Source of the DNA: Cycas panzhihuaensis
Lineage: Eukaryota > Cycadophyta
DNA length: 64,000 bases
Assembly: GCA_023213395.1 (NCBI GenBank)
Contig: CM041465.1
Location: forward strand, 238,025,741 to 238,089,740
Reading direction: 5' to 3'
Within the stretch, counting starts at the first letter, position 1. Every line of letters starts with the position of its first letter. The notes beneath the pieces were generated by a model that saw only the letters and a list, made by a program, of their open reading frames with translations, was not told the origin of the DNA and searched no databases. The position numbers were made by a program, and so were the translations under genes. Positions 33,831-44,250 of the stretch are shown piece by piece.

Positions 33831-34044
33831 AAGAGTAGAGGGGTTCCTTTTCTATAAGAGGGAGGCCGCATAGGCAATGAGAGAAACATTGTATTCATGT
33901 CTCACCCTAAGAACCACAGAAGTAAGAAGGTTAGTTCTATAAAAATGCATTGAGATTACCCAATGCACTACCAAGATCCTATGAGATAGATAGGGGCTAA
34001 CACTAGGAAATCAAAGGAATCCTAATATTTCCTCATTGGCAGTT
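33831..34044. other. Element C leader
   Basis: By position this is the untranslated leader between PBS and gag. No ORF is seen. Confidence 0.5.
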
Positions 34045-34062
34045 CCCCACTATGGTCGCAAG
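34045..34062 (-). other. Element C primer-binding site
   Basis: The minus strand reads cttgcgaccatagtgggga, a variant of ctggtgaccatactgggga in A and B, next to the LTR end. In the TGCGACC part it is slightly nearer the tRNA-Arg complement than A or B. Confidence 0.65.
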
Positions 34063-37040
34063 TACAACCACACCTTTGGGGGGTCTACTAGAAGTTGCTA
34101 TGCACTAATTAATGATGAGCTTAGGAGGTGGAAGCCTAAGAGATGCAGTATAGCTATAGTTAGCCCTCAAAGGGAATATGTACACCTCGTGGGCATAGGT
34201 TTGGGGATCTACGAGACACATGTTCCTTTTCTATCCTTATAAGGCCTTGGTTCTAGGGTTTGGTAGATGGTATGTTAAGGTTCCAAAAGGACAGACCTTC
34301 TCAGATTATTGAGTGACCTATGAAGGTTTCTCCTATCCTCGTTTTAATGGAGGGAATAGGTTTCCCTTTCAGAAAATGACAAGGAATGGTAGACAAGAAA
34401 TAAAAAGGAGGAAGGAGGGGTTTGTTGTGTTTCATTATTCTCTTAGGGGATTCCCTTCAGGGTTTGGTGAAAATATAAAGTTCCTTATTTGAATGTTACA
34501 TCTTATTTCAAATGCAGTGTTTCATGTGTGGTGTAGGTTGTAGTTGTATTGTAACAAAATAAAGCAATCAACTAATAATGCATAACAAATACAAATCCTC
34601 ACTCTTAAATTCACTCTCTTTAACTTTTAGCAAAAGAACCTTGAAGTTAAATGTCTAAAATAAAGGAGTCAAGTATGCATTTAAGAGAGGTATAAAAGAA
34701 GGAGAAAGACAAACATTCATATACTTATGTAATGTTCCTTTGTTTTGATATGCTTTTCCTTATTCATGCAAGAAGAAATTTACCCCTCTGAACTAGGTTT
34801 TTAACTTTGTGTTATATGCATATGCACATGTAAATGAAAAAGTAACTTTTCCCTAACATGCCTTTTCTTTATGAAAAAGGAGAGAAAGAGAAGAGGGGGA
34901 TCTATTCCTTTTCTTTAGGATGTTTCTCTTTCCTATGAATACAAAAGAGATATGATTTCCCAAAGTAAATCCTTAACTTTCATTTTATACATATATGTAA
35001 GTGTAAATAATGAAAAGAGCAAACTTGAAAGGAAGTGATGGTAAGTTTGCTTTGATGGGGAACTAGGGGAGAAAATATTTCCAATTAAAAGCAAAGAGTA
35101 AAAGGAAGAGAGGGTTTGGAAAAAGTGTACCTAGTTTGGGATATTTGAAGGTGACCTTGACCTTTCTCTTTCCTTATCCTTCCTTTGGCAATGCCATAAG
35201 CTCCTTTGCCATGGGAGTTATAAAAGGCAATGGGGCTTATTCACCTTCCCCAAGTTTAACAAAAATATTGCATAAACGAAAAAGAGCAAGGAAAGGAATA
35301 AATTGCATACAAGGGGATGTAATGCTAAATAGTAAATTGGTGTTTACCTTATGGTGAGGCTTTGGGTCCTCTTACCAGCTATGGAAAGGTATGCTCCTCA
35401 CCTGCATACATAAACAAAGGCATCTCCCAAAGAAAACATAATAATATATTTATATATGTGTGTATGTTTGTACAAAATAATTTAATTATAAATCAATCAA
35501 AGGAACTAAATCAAATGTTAATATTCCCTTGTCAAAGAAATCCAAGCATTAGAGAAGGATGTGAGAAGTGGGGAGAAAGGAGTGAAGAATAGTGCCTCAG
35601 TATAGCATGGCCTCCCTAATAGAGTGGTCTCCTTAATATGAACAAGGAGAGTCTTCTTGATATTGCAACTTAAATAACAAATTTTGGAAGGAAATATGAT
35701 ATGAATGCGAGGTAGATCTCTAAGAGAAATTAATAATGAGTGCTTGCAAAGTAGTGTGGCTACATGGCCTAGTATTGAGGTGGAAGGTGCATGCATAATA
35801 AGACTTGGCACCATGTGTCTTAGGAGCAGATTACCTAGTGAGTAAGGGGTGTAAAAGTTGGTACTTACACTAGTTTCCCTTCTCTAAACTCTCAAAGTAA
35901 GAGGCGTGAGTTTGGTTTCCTCCCTCAATAGTTTGAGTGTGGTTATGATAGGTTTTCAACTCATTCAAGGTCATTTCTCAAGGTATTAAAGAGTTAATGG
36001 TATAAAATCTATAAAATCTAATATACAAGCTTCAAATCAAATAAAGAGGAGTGAAAACAACTAAAATCAATATTCAATATCAAAAATTCTTATAGGGGAG
36101 ATAAGGGTATACATGTTACCCACTTTATTCAAGAGCAACTTGTTGCTTATGGTTGAGATTAGAGAGGAAGAATCACTTACAACTACTAAGAATGATTCTT
36201 AAGAAGATCTTTGAGTTATAAGAAGGAAAAGAGAATGCTTGTTCCTTATAAATGGAAATCTTGAGTGCCTTAGAGCTAGATTCAATCTTCTACTATGTGT
36301 ATTTTCTCCAAACTAAGTTGTTCTCTTTTTTATCAATAAATAGAGCTTAAAAGATAAAGAGAATGATGAGATTTCAAAATGAAAATAGAGTTTTTTCATT
36401 TGAGTGGGTTCCCCTAACTGTTACACATTGATTTGGGCATGCCCTGAGGCATCAAATGTATCAAGGCTATAATTAATGAGTAGATTTACACATTAATGGC
36501 TGCAATTAGTAAGGTAGTAGTCACATTGCAAAGATCTCTACAGGGTGCAACAATCAGAGCAGTGTAGACAACTATCATCATGGTGCAGATAACAAACTCT
36601 GCAGTGTAGAAGTAGGGTGCAAAAAATCACTTGGCAACTGACAAAAGCTAATCAAAAGAGCTCTTGGATTTCTGTAAACTAACCCAAAGCCTTTAAAGTG
36701 GTTAATCATCTATAAAAAGGTGTGAAAATGAAGTTCACAAGTAGTAACAAGTCAAAAGTAGAAGATCATAGAGTTGTATTGATACTTGGAAGCCACCTTG
36801 TCAATTGGAAGACCACATTAGGGGTTTTAAATGCCATTGGACTAGAGTCCTGGTTGTCATAGGCATGAAGAAAGACGTAAGCAAGCCAAGTAACTCAAAT
36901 AATCATATATCTAATAGTCATACAATCATTGCTTTAGGAAATAAATATGAGTAAATGTGGTGGGATGCAAGATAAAAAGAGGCATACCTACACTTACCTA
37001 TTTCGTGACACCTTGATCCATTCCTCAGAGGTGGGAAATA
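34063..37040 (-). repeat. Element C 5' LTR
   Basis: This is 2,978 bp. On the minus strand it starts TATTTCCC (family TG changed to TA) and keeps the GGAATGGAT and AGGTAAG (36993-36999) signatures. The left end is set by the PBS. Around 36500-36610 there are imperfect repeats of cagtgtag / gggtgcaa type where A and B have the GGTACC units. Small plus-strand frames inside (34036, 35136, 35362) are unsupported. Confidence 0.75.
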
Positions 37041-37937
37041 GACTCCTTTGAGATAATGACCTTTCATTTAAAGTGAACATATAAACATGGCTATATGGAC
37101 ATAGGAACTAGAGAAACACTTGAAATTTTAATTAATTAACTAGATTTTTATATAATAAGTAGAACTTTATGTTGTTAGCTCTATAAGGAAGCATCTTCTT
37201 ACTTCATGAGAAAGCAACTACCAATAGCTTCTTAGTCAAGCTACCCCTATTGACTACTAATCATTTAGTTACCACATAGGTTCATAACAATCCTCTTCCT
37301 AAAATATGCTACATCCACTAAGTGTTATAAATGTGAATTTTTTTTTAAGAATATCTAATTTTTTGTAAGTGACATCTTCTTTTGGCAAATTTTACCATTT
37401 AATCAAGTATTTTTATATTTCCATATTTATGATTGCTCTAGTTTAGTGTTCTAAAAACTTTTATGATATGATGATTGGATTCCCTTCATCATTAAGTGGA
37501 GGATATATGACATATAATTTTTCCTAATTTCCCACTTTCTTTACAATGTTCATGGAAGAGAATAAGAAGTGGCCTATAAATATAAGTAAAAGGAAAGCTA
37601 AAAAATACAATACTGGAAGGCTCTTGCATACCCAAGTTGGATCTACACATACAAATTTGATAGAAACTACACGAGTGATTGCACAATGGAAGTTCCCTAT
37701 AATGAATTGATTTCATAAATGGAAAAAGGATACATTAGTTAGGGTGTTCTCTCAATTTATACTTAAGGGGGATATGTCCTAATTATATCGCTACATAACC
37801 CTTCATTAAGCTAAATAACTAAAAATAACATAACGTAATATTAATCTCCTCTAAACTAATGCATAGACCTTAGGTGAGACAAAATAGACCACAACATACT
37901 CCTAACATTATGTTATTTTTAAATATATTACATGTCA
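37041..37937. other. AT-rich stretch, nothing recognised
   Basis: This is the flank of element C. I see no ORF with homology; the minus-strand frame at 37492-37716 has no recognisable motif. Confidence 0.6.
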
Positions 37938-38046
37938 TCTGTCATAGAGAGCTTTGTCTCAAACCTAGTGAAAAACTTTAGAGTTAAGCACTCTTAACCT
38001 AGAGCAGTGTTGAGATGGGTGACCTCTTTGGAAGTCTAGGTACATA
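37938..38046 (+). pseudogene. 5S-rRNA-like sequence
   Basis: The plus strand contains gagttaagcact (37981) and gatgggtgacctctttggaag (38014-38034) at 5S spacing, matching the internal promoter part (box A, intermediate element, box C) and 3' half of plant 5S rRNA. The 5' half (catagagagc, aaacctagtg) matches less well. It is diverged, so not a functional 5S gene. It may be a dispersed 5S pseudogene or an LTR remnant of Cassandra, a plant TRIM element that carries 5S sequence in its LTRs. Only one copy is seen, with no second LTR. Confidence 0.72.
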
Positions 38047-38583
38047 TAAAATTTTGGATTATATCTTATTATCAATGGGTGCTCATGGTAAGGAATGAGC
38101 CATAAACCTCCAAATCATAAAATATAATAATAACCACCATAATATATAATACTATTTTTAAATTTTTATATTCTATCATTCATGTCATTTTGCTTGTGGG
38201 ATCCTCTATCACATTCCTCCCTTCTCATCTCTTATTATTCTTATGCCTTCATCATTCTCGAATGCTCCTTATTCATAACTTTTTAAAGGCTAGGTGACTT
38301 TACAAGAAATCTTGTAGCTCCTATGTTACATCCTTGAGAGGGATAGCCTTCCACTTTATCATTACTTCCCTAATTGCCTTATTCCTTAGTACCTTAAACT
38401 CCTCTTTGACTATGCTCTTAGGATTTCGAACCAACTTCCCTTTATTGTATGTTATTGCTAACTTTATCTAAGGATCTCTAGACCAACAAGGAGGAGAGGC
38501 TCACACTACATATCTTAAGACCTAGGGCAATAAGGCTAGGTTTAGAGAATGGAGTTTAATAACTTCTTATTAGGACACTCATG
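38047..38583. other. AT-rich stretch, nothing recognised
   Basis: This could be the 3' part of a Cassandra-like element, but I see no PBS, PPT or terminal repeat to define one. Confidence 0.5.
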
Positions 38584-39231
38584 TGTTGAGCAAACCTAGT
38601 TCTAAATAACTAAAACTAGCCACTGAGATCTATCTATTTTGTAATAAGTATAAGGATATGAAACTGTAACAAATATAAGTATATAGCTATAGATTATTCA
38701 ACATATATAACATTGCATTTATATTACCAAGAACACTAGATATAACATGGTAAAACCCTAGAAGAGTGCTAGGTAAACATCCACATAAGAAAGGTATCAA
38801 CTTTATTTGATCAGGAATAAAAGATCTATATATGTAATTGCCATAGAGTTCTCACACATCAACAATCAAGTAATTGTCCAAGATATAATGCAATGTAATA
38901 CCATAATTGTGATACAACAATAATAATATAATAAGCTAATTACCCAAATCAGGTTACAAAATTGCCACCACTAGATCTAGCATATTTTTGATGAATGACC
39001 TAGATTCTCTTTATAATTTAATAGGTTTTTTAACCCTAGAGTTTCCCTTCAAGGGTGCTACCTCTGAACCCCCACTAGGGAGGGCTCCAATATCTATCAT
39101 TGCCCCCCCTAGACCCCCCTGTGACACTAGTGGGGGGGCAAGCCCCCCCACATCCCCCCAAGAAAAGTTAGTAGGAAAAACCATGTAGGGAAAGGTCCAA
39201 AATTTTAGCCTCCTTATACATTGTTGTTACA
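38584..39231 (-). repeat. Element G 3' LTR
   Basis: This is 648 bp, matching 43274-43910. It has a C/G-run block at 39102-39170. It starts TGTAACAACAATG on the minus strand and ends ctcaaca. Confidence 0.88.
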
Positions 39232-39252
39232 TATACAATAATCTCCACCTTG
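39232..39252 (-). other. Element G polypurine tract
   Basis: The minus strand reads aaggtggagattattg just before the LTR, the usual copia-type PPT. Confidence 0.8.
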
Positions 39253-39254
39253 AT

Positions 39255-39722
39255 AATAATTTTACCTGATACCTTCCTAAACCATTCATCACCTTTTCTA
39301 CAAGCTAAGAGAAGATAAATACCATTTGAACTTCTCTAGTAGTACTTATTTAATGAATATTTCTACATAATTCTACTGAGTATGGACCTTCTCAAGTGCT
39401 ACTCCACCTACTTCAACAACCTGTCTCACAAAATGATATTTGATTGGAATGTGTTTTATCCTATTATGATAAGTTGGATTCTTGGCTAAGTAAATGGAAC
39501 TTTAACTATTACAAAATACCTTTACCTTATCTTTTACTCTTCCAAGCTCACCTAATAGACCCTGCAACTAAATTTCCTCCTTACAAGCATGTGCTATAGC
39601 AATATGCTCAACTTTTGTGGTAGATAAAGAAATTGTACTTTGAAGTTTAAACATCTAATTAATTGGACCATTTGCAAGAGTAAATATATAACCTAAAGTT
39701 GACCTTCTTTTATCTAAGTCTT
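39255..39722 (-). pseudogene. Element G RNase H, broken
   Basis: The minus strand gives DFVKDLDKRRSTLGYIFTLA and ISLSTTKVEHIAIAHACKE, followed by FCNSQSSIYLAKNPTYHNR and KHIPIKYHFVR. This is the copia RNase H pattern; the usual TEAEY Glu is present in form as KVEH. Confidence 0.8.
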
Positions 39723-40790
39723 TTACAAAATCTGAATCCACATACCTATAAATTGAATTACTTGTCCATTGTAGGTGATGTAATAGTTACTTGTTCCCCA
39801 TAAATATTGAAGCATCTGTTTCACTACCACCCAATGCTTTTTTCCTAGATTTGCCATATATCTACTAACCACACTGACTACATATGAAATATCAGGTCTT
39901 GTATATACCATGGCATATGTTAAGCTTCCTACTACATCAACATAAGGTGCATGAGACATACATTCCTTTTCTTCTTTAGAACTAGGACTCAAACTTGAAG
40001 AAAGCTTAAAGTGGAAATTAAATGAGATATTAATAGGTTTCACATTCATCATACTAAATCTGGTTAGTATCTTCTCCACATATTTCTGTTGTGATAACCA
40101 AAGATTACCATTCTTCCTGTCTCTATATATCTCCATGGATAAGATTTCTTTTGCTATTCCTAGATCATTTATATCAAACATCCTATCTATTTGAGCCTTC
40201 AACCTATTGATTTCTACCATGCTTTTACTTGCCACAAGTATGTTATTAACATATAACACCAAAATAATAAATAAGCCATTGTCCAACATTTTAAAATAAA
40301 CATAATGATCATACTCCATTTGAAATTCTGGTTCTCTATGAAGGAATCAAACTTATTGTACCATTGCCTGGGTGATTGCTTTAGGCCATACAAAGATTTC
40401 CTAAGCCTATAAATAAGTTTATTCTTGTCATTCTATAAAAAGCCTTTTGGCTATTCCATATATATTTCCTCCTCTAAATTTCCATGTAGAAATGTTGTTT
40501 TAACATCTAACTACTCCAACTCTAAATCAAGTGAAGGCACTAATACTAATAGAACCTAAATGAAAACAAGCTTGACAACTAGGAAAAAGATTTCATGGAA
40601 ATCTATACTTACTTTCTATGCAAAACATTTTGTTATTGATTTTGCCTTGTATCTTTCAACTTTCCCATTAACATCTATTCTTCTTTTATAGACCCACCTA
40701 CAACTAATAGTTTTCCTGCCTTATGGAAGTTCTACTAAGTCCCATGAGTTATTCTTCCCCAAAGCCTCCATTCCTTCCTATATAGTCCAC
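39723..40790 (-). pseudogene. Element G reverse transcriptase, broken
   Basis: Reading on the minus strand: NNTWDLVDLPKGRK, then CRWVYKRRIDVNGKVERYKA, TTFLHGNLEEEIYME, SLYGLKQSPRQWYNKFDSFI, and an open stretch from 40319 to 39723. The catalytic box is YVNN at 40242-40253 instead of YVDD, so both active-site Asp codons changed to Asn (GAT/GAC to AAT/AAC). After it come IAKEILSMEIYRDRK and YVDVVGSLTYAMVYTRPDIS. The double loss of Asp fits C-to-T deamination on the plus strand. Confidence 0.92.
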
Positions 40791-42060
40791 ATCCATTGTG
40801 CACTATGGACATCATCCATTAGTTCTTGAAAACATATAGGTTCACTATCATTAGAAATCAAAGCAATAGAACTAGTTGGGATATACCTTTTAGGAGGATG
40901 CCTAACCTATGTAGATCTTATAAATGGTTGAGGAATGTCCTCATATCCCTATATTTCTTCTATAGGTTCTTCTTCAGAAAACTCTTCCTTCTTTTCTACT
41001 TCTCAAGATTACTGGGTTTTAGACTTAACAGGTTAATGTTTAATTTTTAACTTCTATTTCATCTTAACTTCTAAAATGTCTAATTTGAGAAAAGGAGATT
41101 CATCAAATACTACATCTTTGTTGATGATGAGTTTGTAAGAAATATGATCCCACAACCTATATCCCTTAACTTCATCCTTATCACCATACCCAATAAAGAT
41201 ATACCTTCTAGATTTTAGGTCTAATTTTGTACATTGAATTTTATTAGTCAAAGGATAAGTATCACAACCAATTATTTTTAGATTTAAATAATCACATGGG
41301 TGTCTAGTCTATACCTCTATTTTTTCAATCTATTACAAGTAATGGTCATCTATTGACCAAACAATAAGCTGTTTCAGTTGCTTTTGCCCATAAGCCCTAC
41401 TCCACGCCTACATTACTGAGCATACTACTTGCTCTTTCTAAACGAGTTATCTTCATGTGTTCTATAATGTCATTCTACTGTGGAGTATAAATAATGTTCT
41501 TATGTCTTTAAATCTATGATTTTATACAATAGTTGTCAAACTCTAAAGAATTGAAGTCATCTCCATTATTTATTCATAAATATTTAATTGACTTGCTTGT
41601 GCTCTTTTCAACCAAGGCTTTAAACTACTTAAATGCATTTAATCCATCAGACTTTCTTTTCAAAAAATAGACCGACACCTTCTTGGAGAAGTCATATATA
41701 AAGGTAACAAAATACAATGCCACTCCATAAGATATCATAGGGGCTAGTCCCTATATATCTAAATGGATATAATATAGAATATCTTTACTTGTATGATTAC
41801 TTATATTAAATCTAAGTCTACATTGCGTTATAAAGATATAATATTTACAAAATGTCAAATCTAAAAGCTTTAAGTTAGGAAGCAACTTAAGGTTTATCAA
41901 TGCTCTCTGTCCTTTCTCACTCATGTGCCCTAACCTTTGATTCTATAACTGAGAAGAATCTTCTACTATCTTTGATACAATAACTGCTTGATTGATTTTT
42001 ATACTTCCTAACATAGAGTAAAGGTTTCCTTTCTTTAAAGCCTTTATCACAACTAAGCCA
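40791..42060 (-). pseudogene. Element G integrase, broken
   Basis: The C-terminal part (41054-41251) reads CTKLDLKSRRYIFIGYGD, then GYRLWDHISYKLIINKDVVF, typical of copia integrase. Upstream, the core (about 41270-42000) is full of stops but keeps readable stretches such as those coding for LEHMKITRLERAS near 41440. It lies between the protease/gag part and RT, as expected for Ty1/copia. Confidence 0.78.
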
Positions 42061-42464
42061 CCCTTAGACACCTTCAAAACTCCTTAATGACCTGTGTACT
42101 TATAGCCATTAGAATCTAATTCACCTAAAGAAATCAGGTTTCTTTTAAGTTTAGGTATATGTCTAACTTCTATTAATGTTCTTACTACATGATTAAACAT
42201 CTTCTTTCTGATGCTACCAATTGCAATAATTTTGCAAGAAACATAATTTCCCATAAGAACATCACTACGATCAAGAGACTGGTATGAAGAAAACCAACTC
42301 TTGTGTAGATACATATGGTGAGAAGCACCCAAATTTAATAGAGAATCATGATGATAATAAGAAATATTATATGTAACTAAGACATCATTATCTGTACCTT
42401 GATTTGATTTTGCCTAATTTGCTTCCTTGGTAGGGTCTTCCTTCTTCTGGAACTTCTTTCTCTT
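42061..42464 (-). pseudogene. Element G protease end and GAG-pre-integrase domain, broken
   Basis: The open frame 42084-42332 begins MGASHHMYLHKSWFSSYQ and continues VLMGNYVSCKIIAIGSI, then VRHIPKLKRNLISLGELDSN. GASHH is the end of the protease active-site segment (usually L-D-S-G-A-S); the rest is the GAG-pre-integrase domain. Confidence 0.82.
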
Positions 42465-43255
42465 CTAACAATCCTTCTCGAGGTACCCTATCTTATTGTC
42501 ATGCCAACATCTCAGCGTACCCTTCTTGCCTTTTGACTTTGATCTTGATGTATCTTTGGAACCTTGTCCTCTCTCTATAGATCTACCCCTTACTATCATG
42601 GCTTCTAGTATGGAGGTTTCTAAATTGGATCTCCTCCTAATCTCTTTAGTTAGTAAAAGACTTATAATAGAGTCATAATCCATCTCATCAGTAGTACTAA
42701 AATTAATGGAGATGGTAGTGTTATCCTAAGACTTAAGTAGTAAACATAACAAGGTTACTACCTTATCTTCATTCTCTATTGTAACACTAATACAAGATGA
42801 TTAATATATAAGAGTATTAAAAATATTTAGATGGTCAAGAGTTTTAGTACCTTCCTTCTTTCATAATGAGTATAAATGCCTCTTCAAGTAGATTTGATTT
42901 GTCATGGACTTTGTCATATACATGCTTTCTAACTTTGTCTATAATCCTGCTGTTGTTTTCTCCTTTATAATATTAAACAAAATTTCATCTGCCAAGCATA
43001 AACATATTGTGCTAAGATCTCTTTTATCCATGTCCTCTCATTCTTCATCATCCATTCCTATGGGTTTCTTTGACTTGCCTTCTAAGGTTTTGTATAATCC
43101 CTATTATACTAGAATGTCATTTGCTTTAAGCTTCTATAACTCAAAATTATTTTCTTTGTTAAACTTCTCCACCTCAAACTTTGTATTTATTACTTTTTCC
43201 ATTAATGTAAAAGAAACCAACACCAAAACCTTTCACACACTTGCTACAAAATATG
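42465..43255 (-). pseudogene. Element G gag, broken
   Basis: A basic region (SKDTSRSKSKGKKG) precedes a CCHC-type zinc knuckle read here as CWHDNKIGYLEKDC, with the second Cys replaced by Asp in the reading I see. The upstream capsid part has no long open frame. The plus-strand 118-residue frame at 42904-43260 is antisense to it. Confidence 0.7.
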
Positions 43256-43259
43256 AGTA

Positions 43260-43272
43260 GCTTTAATACTAC
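43260..43272 (-). other. Element G primer-binding site
   Basis: The plus strand gctttaatacta differs from the reverse complement of the initiator tRNA-Met PBS form tggtatcaaagc at two transition sites. It lies one to two bases from the LTR. Confidence 0.65.
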
Positions 43273-43273
43273 T

Positions 43274-43910
43274 TGTTGAGAAAATTTGGATCTAAACAAC
43301 CAAAACCAGCCACCAGGATTTATCTATTTTACAAGAAGTATAAGGATACAAAACTATAACAAATATAAATATATAACTAGAGATCATTCAACATATATAA
43401 GAAAGTATTCACATTACCAAAAACACTAGATATAACATGGTAAAACCATAATAGAGTGCTAGGAAAACATCTATATAGGAAAGGTATCAACTTTATTTGA
43501 TCAAGAATGAAATATTTGTATATGTAATCACCACAGAGTTCTCATACATTAATAATCAACTAACTATCCAAGACATAATGTAATGTGATACCACAATTAC
43601 GGTACAACAACATTAATAAAAGAAGCTAATTACCTAAATTAGGTTACAAAATTACAACCACTAGATCTAATACCATTTTGATGAACAACCTAGATTCTCT
43701 TTATAATTTAGTAGGTTTTTGAACCCTAACTTTTTCTTTTGAGGGCACTACCCCAAGGGGAGGCTCTAATATTTGTCACCACCCTCCTTGGACCCTCCTG
43801 TAACACTAGTAGGGGGGCAAGCCCCTCCACACCTCCCTAAGAAAAATTGGTGGGAAAAATCTTGTAGGAAAAAGTCCAAAATTATAGCCTCCTTATACAT
43901 TATTGTCACA
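43274..43910 (-). repeat. Element G 5' LTR
   Basis: This is 637 bp. It starts TGTGACAATAATG on the minus strand and ends ctcaaca, matching 38584-39231. Confidence 0.88.
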
Positions 43911-44250
43911 TATTAAATAATGTGCCTTATGGATGTGAATGTAGAATTGTAGGGTGAATAAAAAAAGTAAAGGATTATGTGTAAGAAAAAGAAGAAAGAA
44001 AGGGGATGATGTAAGTTAATCAAACTCTTAAATCATTATAAACTAGGCTAAGGCAATAAATAGTGAAATAAGAGAATAAACATGTATTCAATTAAAGTAA
44101 TTTAAAGTAAAAGAAACTAATTAAGCATGTTTCTTTAGAAAGGATAAATAAAACCCAAGAAAAATCCATGAAAATGAGGGGGCTTGCTAAGGTATGAATT
44201 CCCTAAAGACTAACATGATCCTACAAACCTAGTCCTATACTTTAACCTCC
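43911..44250. other. Nothing recognised
   Basis: AT-rich DNA between element G and the D1 LTR-like sequence, with no ORF or motif I can name. Confidence 0.6.

Larger units (their letters stand above)
28163..37040 (-). mobile_element. Element C: older, internally deleted Tat-like element hosting element A
   Basis: From the right, on the minus strand, are a 5' LTR (34063-37040), PBS, gag, protease, spacer and part of the antisense gene, which stops where A begins. RT, RNase H and integrase are missing. The other end, with the second RNase H and 3' LTR, would lie left of the window beyond A. It is more diverged and AT-rich than A or B, consistent with being the oldest layer of the nest. Confidence 0.75.
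38584..43910 (-). mobile_element. Element G: Ty1/copia retrotransposon (Tnt1/Tork-like), decayed
   Basis: Two direct repeats (38584-39231 and 43274-43910) each start TGT on the minus strand. They enclose PPT, RNase H, RT, integrase, protease and gag in the copia order (integrase before RT). The integrase and protease wording (SRRYIFIGYGD, KGYRLWD, GASHHMYLHKSWF, LKRNLISLGELDSNGYKY) resembles Tnt1-type elements. I found no matching target duplication: tcatg is on the left and tatta on the right. LTR divergence and dense stops indicate an old insertion. Confidence 0.9.

Noticed and set aside
42904-43260. 118-codon plus frame
   Set aside because: It is antisense to the degenerate gag of element G and of low complexity.
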